Positions 50,760 to 62,700 of a stretch of DNA of 64,000 nucleotides are shown in pieces. The stretch is from Sapria himalayana. Its lineage: Eukaryota > Streptophyta > Magnoliopsida > Malpighiales > Rafflesiaceae. The notes under the pieces are model-generated. The model saw only the letters and a program-made list of their open reading frames with translations. It did no database searches and was not told the DNA's origin. The DNA is taken from NCBI GenBank assembly GCA_029783825.1, contig JAREIK010000740.1:16073-80072 (forward strand), given 5' to 3'. The position numbers and the translations under genes are program-made. Positions within the stretch are counted from its first letter, which is position 1, and each line of letters begins with the position of its first letter.

Positions 50760-51148
50760 TTGTTTTTCATTTTTGCACCATAATACTATTTTTTGTCCAT
50801 AATATTAATTATCTTGATTTTGGCATGGTATAAGTCATCAAAAATTACCCAATTGGTTTCCATCATAAGAAATTGGGGTGTGGTTGCCGTGTTTTTTGAT
50901 ATTTTCAACAATACCAGAGAGATGTCATTGCTCCTCACTTTATCTGTGCGATGCCTATTCGATACAGTGGCAGCACGCCTTTCCATCATCATTTGTATTG
51001 GTATCATTGCATTCATCATTTCTATCCTTTGTTTTTCCGCTTTCATTTATCATGCATTGGTCATCCATTGAATATTGCAGGATCAACACTGTAAAATATT
51101 ATCATCGGCTTTCTATAAAATGTTCTTTGATGCTCTGATTTAACGTGG
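50760..51148. other. Unassigned DNA upstream of the ASPM fragment
   Basis: Open frames of 86-92 codons occur on both strands, but none matches a family I recognise and they overlap each other. It may be further intron or upstream sequence of the ASPM cargo. Confidence 0.35.
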
Positions 51149-52540
51149 AATCCTATGGATGAGTCAGACAAGGAAAAGGATGCTTTGTTGAGTTTGAAAG
51201 TTTTGTACGGTACACTCTAAAATTTTTAGAAGGATGTCTGTAGTTTTGATATTTTGAAGTAGAGGATGGAAGCTCATTTGGATTTCATCGACTACAATGA
51301 GGTTTTCAGTGTCATGAGCAGTGTTGTTAAGGTAGAATCTAACCATAACTTGTTCTTTCCATCTACATTCATTCTTGTTTATTAACTGAAGAGACGTGCT
51401 ACATTACAGCTTTCATTTCAAAGTAGTGGAATAAATTTTAATATCTGCTTCGTAGAATATTGATGGAGAGAGGTTAATGATGAAGTCACACTGCCCTATT
51501 ATAACAGATGTTGGACTGAAAGGAAAGCCATGCTAGTTCTTAAAAGTTACACTACCCTATTTTATTATCTTCATTATAACCTAGCTTGGCTTAGAATCAG
51601 TCTGTACATGATTTTTGGTACCGACCCATTGCTGCCAAATGGAGAATCAAATTCAGATCAAAAAATTTCTTTTTAGAAAATGGTAATCACAAAATATTTC
51701 TTCTCTCATGATTCACTTGCCAAAGCTTATGCATATAACAAGACAGTTGAAAGATTGTATTGACCAGGTTACTATGAAGAACTAGGCAACATCATATTAA
51801 AGAGGATTTTGCTGCTAGCCCTTGTACTCGACAGAGCTAAATGCCAAAGCTTCCTACCTTTGAACTATGCTATCGATGGACAAGACGGAGGTTCTCCTCC
51901 TTTTTTTATGGCCCAATCTAGCATCAAGTCTAGGCGTCAAGTCATTAATGGTACAATAGGAATGATCTGTTGAAGAAAATGCATTTTCTCATGGCATCTA
52001 TTTGCTAATGCCTGACATTCTTTCTTCAATGTTGTGCTTAGATTTTCTGTCATCAGATGTAATGCATGGAGAAGGTAATCTTCTTTCACCTTTAGTGGCA
52101 ATTGGGTGCAAACTAGCATTTGAGCAAGTATACAATCCATTTGTAACAAGCTTCTAGTACGTATTGCATTATAATTCATGAAACCTATATAGATTTATTT
52201 GGTGAACTTCATGATGGGGTGCGACTTTTTCGTGCAATGCAGCTCATAACTAATAATCCATCTATTCGCTTAGTTTGTTCTTTCCTCCTCTCTTGTTACC
52301 CTGGGTAGAAAATAAACTTAAAGTCTCATCAAAGAGTCAATTGTGCTGTAGAAAATTGTGGCTCCTTCAGAATTCAAGAAAAAATTGGCTAATTGCAGTG
52401 TTTCCTTCCAATATTTAAAGTAATCTAGTGCACAATTATGTGATGAAAAAGGAATCACAATTGTAAAAGATGACATAGTTTGTGGGGATAAAGATGTCTA
52501 TTTCATACTCTAGAATATATTTGTTCACATGCAAGTTTGT
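51149..52540 (+). pseudogene. Captured plant ASPM (abnormal spindle) homologue, multi-exon fragment
   Basis: Plus-strand exon-like blocks in order. (a) 51149-51331: NPMDESDKEKDALLSLKVLY ... RMEAHLDFIDYNEVFSVMSS, with stops at three positions and a GT donor after. (b) 51456-51972: NIDGERLMMKSHCPIITDVG, then after a shift WLRISLYMIFGTDPLLPN, KMVITKYFFSHDSLAKAYAY, YYEELGNIILKRILLLALVL and LPLNYAIDGQDGGSPPFF. (c) About 52045-52130: LSSDVMHGEGNLLSPLVAIG. (d) About 52198-52282: DLFGELHDGVRLFRAMQLI. (e) About 52350-52540: KIVAPSEFKKKLANC, then DEKGITIVKDDIVCGDKD and FVHMQ. This succession (DRAK..LPL.Y.IDG.DGGSP, DLQDGVRLCRA-like, WN.F.HMQ-like) is that of the calponin-homology region of plant ASPM, a spindle-associated microtubule-binding protein. 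Introns are retained. At least six stops or shifts occur. The assignment is from remembered family sequence. Confidence 0.82.
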
Positions 52541-53395
52541 TTAGCTAAACCTGAAACACTTTATTTCTTTTATAGAAAGTTTGCTTTCTTTGATGCACAG
52601 TTCATGTAGACTATTTCTATCAGAGGATCAAAAATGTTGAAAAGAGTGTTTGATTTTCTTTTTATCACAAGTGCAATGAATTCACATCACTTTTCTGGAA
52701 ATATTCGATTACTATACAAATAGTAGAAAATGTAACATTGAATGTTGTTCTGATGCTTTGAAGGTTGGATGGTGAATGAAATTGATGGTTTTGGAAAATA
52801 AAATTTGGTTAACATCAATTTTATTATTTATATGGGTAGAGAAGATAGTCAATTGTGCTAGTTTTTTCATCTTTAATCAAAGCATGTATCATCTTTTATA
52901 GAGCGGAAAAATTTTTACTATATTAGTGAAATATACTACCATAGATAACAAACTAAGTTTTTTTATTGGTGGTGTTTGTGTTGTTCCTCATGCCTAATCA
53001 AGGATATTATGAGATGGGTCAAAAAAAAACATGGGTGTTGAAAAGATATGCCATTGTTTTTGATGCCAAAAGCTCGAGGAGTAGAGCGCATGTGTTCTGT
53101 TTTGATCATAACTGGATCTTATTCCCATAGGCAATAGTCTTGAACTATTTGTCCAGATAATTTGTCACTCTCATCTTTGATTCTATTTATGTATACTATT
53201 GTTAAATTATTTTTTTTACATCTCTCCTCCATGCCTTTTTAAACTGCTACCTAACTTTGTTTAGTATTTCTGTTGAAACTAAACCACTCTGAATTGTTCA
53301 GGACAATGTGTAACAAGAACATATCAATTGGTTCATTTATGATATCTATCATACTATTTTAATGTCAGCTCCTAATTTTTATCTCAATTCTTGTT
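52541..53395. other. Unassigned, probably intron or flanking sequence of captured DNA
   Basis: AT-rich with scattered TTTTATAG-like acceptor sites. No coding block is recognised. The expected next ASPM exon (after FVHMQ) is not readable. Confidence 0.35.
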
Positions 53396-53650
53396 ATAGA
53401 TTAAGATGGGGTTGAGTGCATATGCCAAGGATTCACATGCTGTTGCAAATTTACTTATTTCTCTTCTTGATAAAGTTGTAGGTGTTGTGGCCTTGGAACT
53501 GCGACCAAAGAACCCAGTTAGAGTTAGGGTGGGTAAATTCTACTTTTTTCTTTGGATGTCATTTATATGATTTTGTTATTTACTATGTTATGCATTTTGA
53601 TTTTCATGTAGGTTACTGCATGATTGAGAGCTCTAGAAGGTGATACATCT
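53396..53650 (+). pseudogene. Unrecognised exon-like coding segment
   Basis: 53405-53530 reads MGLSAYAKDSHAVANLLISL, then LDKVVGVVALELRPKNPVRV. It is followed by a GT-rich donor-like GGTGGGTAAATT, a T-rich stretch, TTTCATGTAG, then [15 protein letters not shown] (about 53627-53671). The exon-intron-exon form and smooth hydrophobicity argue for captured coding DNA, with a TGA in the second part. I cannot name the family. It may be a third cargo gene or a distant part of the ASPM locus. Confidence 0.45.
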
Positions 53651-53671
53651 AGCAACATTTTGCAAGAAGTA

Positions 53672-55745
53672 AGCATTTATTTGTGTTTTGTTTATTTCTT
53701 ACATGGAGTGTTTCTGTCAATATTTGGTTATTTGATCACTTTGATCAAGTTTAGAGATCCCTTGAGAGAGAGAAGTATGCTAAAGTATGAGATACATGGT
53801 GTTACAATTATAGATGGTTCTCAAGAAGGTTCTTATCAATGGGCATGTCCATTAAGCACTTAAACTCTTATTAAAATGCTATTTATAAGGATATGCCAAT
53901 ATGATAAGATAATTCTATTGTGCTCTGGATGAAAATGTAGAGTAGTGCCTTTTGAAGGCCAAAGGAACAAGGCCACATAATTGAACTTGGTAATACACAA
54001 AACTGACTGTGTGAGATTCTGCCTAAGGCATTTATATCGGCAATATTAATAAAAGTAGCGTAGCACCTCATGGATGTGAATTGACTTAAAAGTTTAAAGG
54101 AACTTCTTTTCCTGGTGTTCTTTTGAGGGACAAATACTGTGTGCCATGTCATCAAAATATTTGAATTTTTAACCTGCTAAGGTAAGACTGTCATTAGAGG
54201 TTGAAAATATGTTCAGCGGCCTAGCTGCATGGCCATTTTGCATGGCCTGTGCCGATCCTGGAGGGAAGCCCCCTGTGCCGCAATATCATGCAACACGACA
54301 TTATCCAAATCACCAACCTGCCCTAGTCAAATTTGTCATGGTTGACAAATTGTGTTCAGGTCATTCTCGAGTGCTACCGATCAGGTTGAAACTATCAACC
54401 TGATCTCACGTGCCAAGTTTGTTTTAAAACTACTAATGCAATGGGTTAGGTCGAGCTGGACTCCCAATTCAAGCTCGACATGCGATCTCATGCACTATAT
54501 TCTTTTTTATAAATGATGAGTGTCTAATCATGCCAAATGAATGCATCATCTGGGATTGTTGGCATGTCACAACCTATAGTCATTTTAGATTATTAATTAA
54601 TGAATTAAATTTCGACATAATGGCTATTCTAGCCATTACTTAACCATCGACAATCAGTTCTTTAGATTCTATCAAGTCCAAATCCAACATTAAAAAATTA
54701 ATTTTTAAAATTCAATTATTTTTATAAGTAGATAAAAAATTTATATGTTTTTCTTTATATTATATTTTTCTTTGTATGATTATCTATGATTTTCAAAATC
54801 GAAAGTTAAAATAAAATGTATCTTTTTATTTTTTTATTCTATTTTTTATTTTTACTATTTTATTTTTATAATATTACATATTTTAAAGTATGTAATTTAT
54901 AATTTTATATAAATTTCAAATATATTAGTGATGTTGTCCAATGAACAATGAAATAATGAAAATGTTGTGATGAAGATTTAATTTTGTAAGGAACATTATA
55001 TGTATTTTTTTTATTTTACTTTGATATAAGAGAGTAAAATGAAATACTAAGATATTTTTCTTCTACTATATATACATGTTTATTCCTTCTAATAAAATGG
55101 ATCACAGTAAATTAAATAAAAATGAAATTAATATTTTAGATAATTTTAATTTAGATAATAATAACCAAACTCAAAGTTTCGTTTCTAATTTGAATCTTAA
55201 GTATCCCTATGTACAAAAAAATTTTAGGTTTAATAAATTAATTTTTGTACTACGACTTATTTTAATATAATTAAAAATAAATATATTAGAGGATTCTATG
55301 AAAATAATGCTCAAAGTAGATAAACACAAAATTTATATAAATATTACAAAAATAAATATATTAAAAGTGGTACGCATGAGTAATATTTTAAAGAAGCTCT
55401 GGAAGTGATGAAGCTTGTTCTTCTCACTGATTAAAGTTTCAAAAAAAAGTAAAGTCTCTTATAATTTGAATAGAAATTGTGTGGTTGAATCAGGCAGGGC
55501 CACCAGATTAGTTAGTGCGAGAATAATCTTGTATGCTTGTTCTGTTTACGTTTTCATAGGGGTGGATATTACTGCATCAGAGTTTTATGAGCTGGATAAG
55601 ATGCTTTACGACCTCAAATACAAGAAAGAGGCGTGTAGTTGAATTCTCTGTGAGCTTGTAACAGGTTCAGTACAACATTAAGCTGTGAAAGTTTTTGTTT
55701 TTTTTTGTTTTTAATTTGATCTTGTTGCTTGGATTGGGCATAGAC
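53672..55745. other. Unassigned DNA to the right edge of element 4
   Basis: 54190-54480 is GC-richer and 54600-55080 very AT-rich. Frames of 64-103 codons occur (for example 55415-55642 on plus), but none matches a family I know and there is no supporting context. No RNA gene is seen. Confidence 0.35.
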
Positions 55746-56584
55746 ATTTGATTCTTGTTTAGACACATAGAAACAAGAATATATAGACAGAAAGATAGAT
55801 AGACTGATTAATATAAAAATAAATAGATAGATTAATACATAGATAGATAGATAGATATATACAAAGATAGATAGATAGACAGCTATATAGATAGATAAAA
55901 AGACAAATAGATAGACAGATAGATATATTGATATATAAATAATTAGATCTACAAAAAGATAGAAAGAAATATAGATAGATAGATAAATAGAATGATAGAT
56001 ATATAGATAAATATATAAATAAATAGATAGATAGACAGATAGATAAACAGTTAGAAAAACAGATAAACAAAAAGATTGATAGATAGATTGATAGATATAA
56101 AGATAGATTGACTAAATGATAGAAAGATAGATTGACATATACTTAGATAGATAGACAGACATATAGATAGAATGAAATATAGGCAGATAGATAGATAGAT
56201 ATTTAGATAGATATATAATTAGATAGATAAAAAGGTAGAAAGAAATATAGACAGATAGATAAATAGAATGATATATAGATAGATAGACATATAAACAAAT
56301 AAATATATAGACAGATAGATTGACAGTTAGAAAAGCAGATAATTAAACATAAAGATTGATAGATAGATTGATAGATATAAAGATAGATTGACTAAAAGAT
56401 AGAAAAATAGATAGACATATAGTTAGATAGATAAATAGATAGATAGATAAAAAGATAGGTAGGCAGATAGATAGATAGATAGATAGACAGATAAATAGAT
56501 AAATAAATAGACATAGTGATATACAAATAAATAGATATATACATAGATAGATAGTTAGTTAGTTAGATAAATAGATAGATAGAT

Positions 56585-56587
<3 letters not shown>

Positions 56588-56638
<51 letters not shown>
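56588..56638. repeat. (TA)n microsatellite
   Basis: Pure alternating TA of about 51 bp inside GATA repeats. Confidence 0.95.
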
Positions 56639-56643
<5 letters not shown>

Positions 56644-58316
56644 AATTTATAAATAGATTGATAGACAGATAGATTGATTGATAGTTACATAGAAAAAAAG
56701 ATAGATAGATAGAAAGATTGACAGACAGATAGATACATACATTCATAGATATATAGATATATAGATAGAAAAATAGATAGACAAATAATAGATAGAAAAA
56801 TAGAGTGATAGATAGATAGACATATTGTTAGATAGATAGATAGACAAATAGATAGACAGATAGATCGACAAATAGATAGACAGATAGATAGATAGATAGA
56901 TAGACAGATTGATGGATAGACACAGATAAAAAGATAGATAGATATAAATACTAACTGATAGATAAATAGATTTATAGACAAACTCACAAATAAATTGACA
57001 GACGAATTCAAAGATAGAAAGATAGAAAGAAAGATAGATAGATAATAAATAGACAGATTAATAAATAGAATGATAGATAGATTGATAGACATATATATAG
57101 ATAGATAGATATTAAAATACATAGATTGAAAGATATATAAACAAATAGATAGATAGATAGATAGATAGGTAGGTAGACAGATAGATAGACATATTGATAA
57201 ACACATAGATAGATAGATATAGATAAATAGATAGATAGATAAATAGACACACAAATAGATAGATAGATAGATAAATAGACATATATATAGGTAGACAGAT
57301 ATAGATAGATAGATACATAAAAAAAGATAGATAGATTGATTGATAGATAGGTAGATAGACAATTAGGTTGACAGATAGATAGTTAGATATATAGACAGAT
57401 AAATAAACATATAAATAGAAACATAAATAGACATATGGAAAAAAAGATAGATAGACTGATAGATAAATATATATTTAAACAGACATATAGTTAGATAGAT
57501 AAAAAGATAGAGAGAATGATAAATAGACAAACAGATAGATAGATAAAACAATATACATATAACTAGATAGGCAAATAGCTAGACAGATGTATAGATAGAC
57601 AGATAGACAAATAGACATATAAAAAGAAAGAAAGACAGACAAACAGACATATAGAAAGAAAGACAGATATATTGATAGACAAAGAAATATATAGATATAA
57701 AGATAAAAAGATAGAAAGAATGATAGATAGATAAATAAAAATATAGACAGACAAATAGATAGATAGAGAGATTGATTGATTCTTTGATAGATAGATAGTT
57801 AGACTAATAGTAAGGCTAACAAATAGATAGATAGACAGGTTGGTAGATTAATACACTAAAAGTTAGATAGCTAGACAGACAAATGCACAAAAATAAAGAT
57901 AGATAGATAGATAAATAGATAAATAGATTTATTGATTGTTTTTAAGACAAATAGATAGATAGATAGAAATAAAGATGGATAGATAAATTGATAGAAAAAT
58001 TGATATTTAGATTGATAGACAGATTGATAGACAGATTTATATATAGATTGATAAAAAAGATTGATGTTAATAAATATAGATAGAGAGATAGATAAATAGA
58101 TAGATAGATAATTGATAGATTGATACATAAAATGAATGATAGACAGATAGATATATAGATAGAAAGATAAAAAAGATACAAAGATGTATAGATAGATAGT
58201 TAGATAAATGGATAAACAAATAGATAAACAAATAGATAGATAAAAATAATACAAATAGCTAGATAGATAGATTAATTGATATATAGACAGTTAGAAAGAT
58301 AAATAGATAGATAGAT

Positions 58317-58357
<41 letters not shown>

Positions 58358-58523
58358 AAAGACATACAAATAGATTGACAGATTGATTGATAGATAAAAA
58401 GTAAGATAGATAGACACATAGATAGAAAGATAGATCGAAAGAAGGATATGTAGATAGATAGAAAAACATATTGATAGACAAATAGATAGATAGTTAGATA
58501 GATAAATTGATAGATGGGCATAT

Positions 58524-58554
<31 letters not shown>

Positions 58555-58825
58555 CAAATACATAGATAGATAGATAGATAGATAAATAGATTGATAGTTA
58601 AATTGATAGAGAGATAGATTTGCATATTGATATAAATATAGATAGATAGATAAATAAATAGAGAGATAGGTAGATAGACAGATAAATAAATAGATAGATA
58701 TAGAGATAAAAAGATAAATAATAGATAGATAAATAAATAGATTGATAGATAGTTACATAAACAAATAGATAGACAGATAGATTGATAAAAATAAGATAGA
58801 TTGATAGAGAGAAAGATAGAAACAT

Positions 58826-58862
<37 letters not shown>

Positions 58863-59597
58863 AACATATAGCCACAAATAGCTAGAAAGATAGATAAATA
58901 TAAAGATAGATAGAAAAAAAAGATAGATAGATAAAAAGATAGATAGATAGATAAATATATAGATAGATAGACATATAAATAGATAGATAGATTTGTAGAC
59001 AGATAAATCGAATAATAGATAGTCAGATAGATAAAATGATAGCTTGAATAAAGATATATAGATAGATTGAAATAAAGACAGATAGACAGATAATTTTATA
59101 GACAGATAGATAGATAGATAGATAGACAGATAGTTAGTTAGTTAGATATATATATATATATAAGAATATAGATAGAAAAATATATAGATAAACAGAAAAA
59201 TAGATTGATACATAGATAGATAGTCATATCTATAGATAGATTGATATAGAGATTAATAAGCATATTGATATTCAGATAGATAGATTGATTGATATAAATA
59301 TAGATAGATAAATTTATATATTGATAGATAGATATAAAGATAGATAGAAATATAGATAGATTGATAGACAGAAAGATAGACAAATAGATAGACTAGTAGA
59401 TATATAGATAGATAGACAAATATACTAATAAATAGTTAGGTAGATAGACTCATAGAAAGATAGAATGATTGATATAAATATAGATACATAGTTTCATAGA
59501 TAAATAGACAGATAGATATATAGATAGTTAGGAAGATAGATAGATACATAGATAGACAAATAGATAAACAAATAAATAGTTAAATACATTGATTGAT

Positions 59598-59598
59598 A

Positions 59599-59659
<61 letters not shown>

Positions 59660-59677
59660 GTAGATAGATAGACAAAT

Positions 59678-59730
<53 letters not shown>

Positions 59731-59745
59731 GATAGATAGGCAAAT

Positions 59746-59784
<39 letters not shown>
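59598..59784 (+). repeat. Compound (CA)n-(TA)n-GATA-(TA)n-GATA-(TA)n tract
   Basis: About 21 CA dinucleotides (59600-59642), then three TA runs (59642-59659, 59681-59727, 59751-59784). The runs are separated by two near-identical spacers, each containing AGATAGATAG, CAAATAGA. The spacers indicate a short local duplication. Confidence 0.92.
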
Positions 59785-59786
<2 letters not shown>

Positions 59787-62700
59787 AATAGATAGAAAGA
59801 AAGGTAGATAGACGGATATATAGGCAGACATATAGTGATATAGATAGATAGATAGATACACATATAGATAGATAGAGATACAAATAGATATACAGATAGA
59901 TAGATATCTAGATAAATAAATAGATAGATAGAAAGATGGACAGATTAATAGATAGTTAGATACATTGATAGATTTGACAAATAGATCTACAGATAGAAAG
60001 ATAGATAGATATACAAATATTTAAAAAGATAAATTGATAAATAGAAAGATAGATAGATTGATTGATTGATTGACAGACATATAGATAGATAGAGAAAAAG
60101 ATTGGCTGATATATAATTATATAGATAGATCGAGAGAGAAACAAATACACAGACATATAAATAGATAGATATATAAATAGACAAACAAATAGACAAAAAA
60201 CATGAAAGATAGAAAGACTAATAGATATAAAAATTTATAGAGAGACACAAAGACTAATTTATAGAGAAATAGCAAGATACAAAGAAAAATAGGCAGTAAA
60301 ATATGCAGATAGATACATAGATTAATAGATAGATAAATAGATAAAAAAGATATACATATTTTCAGATAGATACATAGAAAAATAGATAAATAAATAGATA
60401 GATATATAGAAAGATATATAGATAGATTGATAGATATATTGATAGGTAGATAGATAGATAGATAGATAGACATATAGATAGGCAGATAGATAGATAGATA
60501 GATAAATAGTCAGATAAATAACAATATAGTTTAACATATTGATAGATTAATAATTAGGCAGAAAAATAGATAGATAGATATATAAATAGATATAAATAAA
60601 TAGATAGATAGACAAAAAGATAGGCAAATATATATAGAGATAGATAGATAATTATATAGTCATATAGATAGAGAGTTAGATAGATGGATAGAATGATAGA
60701 ATGAAATATATATAGATAGATAAATAGATAGACTGATAGATAGACAAATAAATAGATAAATTGAAAGATAGACAGATAGATAAACATATAGATTGATAGA
60801 TAGAAAGACAAATAGACAAATTGAAAGATAGATAGATAGATTGATAGACATAAAGATAGATATATAGATAGATAGACAAAAAATTTAAAGAATGATTGAT
60901 AGATAGACAGAAAAATATATAGATTAAAATATCGATAGATATAAATATTGATAGCTAGATAGAAAAAAAATAGATAGAAGAATTTTTATAAATATTTATA
61001 GATAAATTGATAGATAGATTGAGAGAGATATATATAGATTGATTTATATATATATATATCAAATAGTAAGATACATAGATAATTAGATCGGTATATTGTT
61101 AGAAATATATATAGATGGATAAATAGACAGATACAAAGACAATTTGATAGACAAATAGTTAGATTTAAAAATAAATTGATATATTGATATATTGATAGAT
61201 AGATATATAAATAGACAACTATATTAATAGATAGATAGATGGATAAATAAATAGATAGAAAGATAGATAGATAGATAAATATATAAATAGACATACAAAT
61301 AGTTATACAAATAGATAGATAGATAAACAGATAGAATGACTGATATTCTAATAGATAGATTGACAAAAAGACTGATAGATAAATAGATAAACATATTAAT
61401 AGATATATATAGATAGATAGATAGATAGAAAAATTGAAAGATGGAAATATTGATAGATAAAAAGATAGATATACATATAGATAATTATATAAATAGTAGA
61501 TACATAGGTATTTAGATAGATAGACTGTTTGACAGATAGACTGATAGATAGATAGATATATAGATAGATAGACAAATAGATAGATAGATAGATAAACACA
61601 TACATAAATAGATAGATAGACATAGAAATAGATAGACATATAGATAGATAGATAGATAAACATATAGATAAAAAGATAGATAGACAATTAGATAGACAGA
61701 TAGATAGACAGATAGATAGACAAATCCATAGAAAAATAGATAGGTAGAAAGAAAGAATGATAGATACATAGATATTTAGATATATAGTTTGAAAGACATA
61801 CAAACAAATAGATAGATAGATAGCTAGAAACATAGATAAATAGGTAGTTATGCATATAGATAAAATGATAGATAGAAAGATATATATACAGATAGATAGA
61901 CATATAGATAGACAAATAGATTGACATTTAAATAGATAGATAGGTAGACTAATAGATAGACAAACAAATAGATAGAAAGACTGATAGATTGACATACAAA
62001 TAGATTATTAGAGACACAGACATATAAATTAACCAACATATAGAATGATATAATGAAAGAAAGATAGATAGAAAGATAAAGAGAAAGATTGATAGAAAGA
62101 TTAATAGACATATAGATCGACAAATAGATAGATGGATTAATAAAAAGTTTGATAGATAGATTATTATAATGTTTGATTGAAAAATTTATAGACAATTTGA
62201 TATACAGTTTGATAGACAACATGATTAATATATAGATAGATAGATAGATAGAAAGATCAACAGATTATTAGAGAGATAGATAGATGAATAGATAGATAGA
62301 TACATAGATAGGTATATAGATAGAAAGATAGATAGATATAAAAAAAGATAGACATATAAATTGATTAATAGAAAAATAAATAGATTGAAAGATATATAGA
62401 AAAATCGATAGAAAGATAGATAAAAATAAAGATAGTTAGATATACAAAATGATAGATAGATAGATAGATTGATAGATAGAAAGATTGAAAGATATGTAGA
62501 TTTCAATATAAATATATAAACATATAGATAAAGATAGATAGCCATAAAGATAGATAGATATATATAGATCAAAATAATGATAGATACACAAAAAGATAGA
62601 AAGAAAAATAAATATTTATATATAGATAGATAGTTAAAGAGATAGAAAAATAAATAGATAGATAAATAGATATTTAGATAGATAGATAGATATGTAAATG

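Larger units (their letters stand above)
49384..55745 (+). mobile_element. CACTA-like element 4 (inverted); far end not identified
   Basis: The left (B) terminus is CACTAAAAGAAAATATCC, the only copy here with an intact CACTA pentamer. 49384-50650 is homologous to element 3 (41421-42830) and, reversed, to element 2. The homology covers the empty pogo site near 50640. From about 50760 the sequence is unrelated to the family and includes ASPM gene pieces. I cannot find the family's A end near 55745, where GATA repeats resume. The right boundary is therefore a guess, and the element may be truncated or rearranged. A perfect 10-bp inverted repeat (ATTCTTGTTT / AAACAAGAAT) sits at about 55752-55781, on the junction. 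Confidence 0.7.

Noticed and set aside
50786..51138. Overlapping frames of 86-92 codons on both strands
   Set aside because: No recognisable motif, mutually overlapping, and no start or context to choose between them.
51164..51346. 60-codon minus-strand frame
   Set aside because: Antisense of the first ASPM exon block, which reads through with family-like residues on plus despite three stops.
51937..52179. 80-codon minus-strand frame that looks protein-like
   Set aside because: It is the antisense of the ASPM exon reading LSSDVMHGEGNLL on the plus strand, and flanking exons are all on plus.
55415..55642. 75-codon plus-strand frame near the right edge of element 4
   Set aside because: Could be captured exon sequence, but I see no family match and no splice or promoter context, so it was left within the unassigned region.
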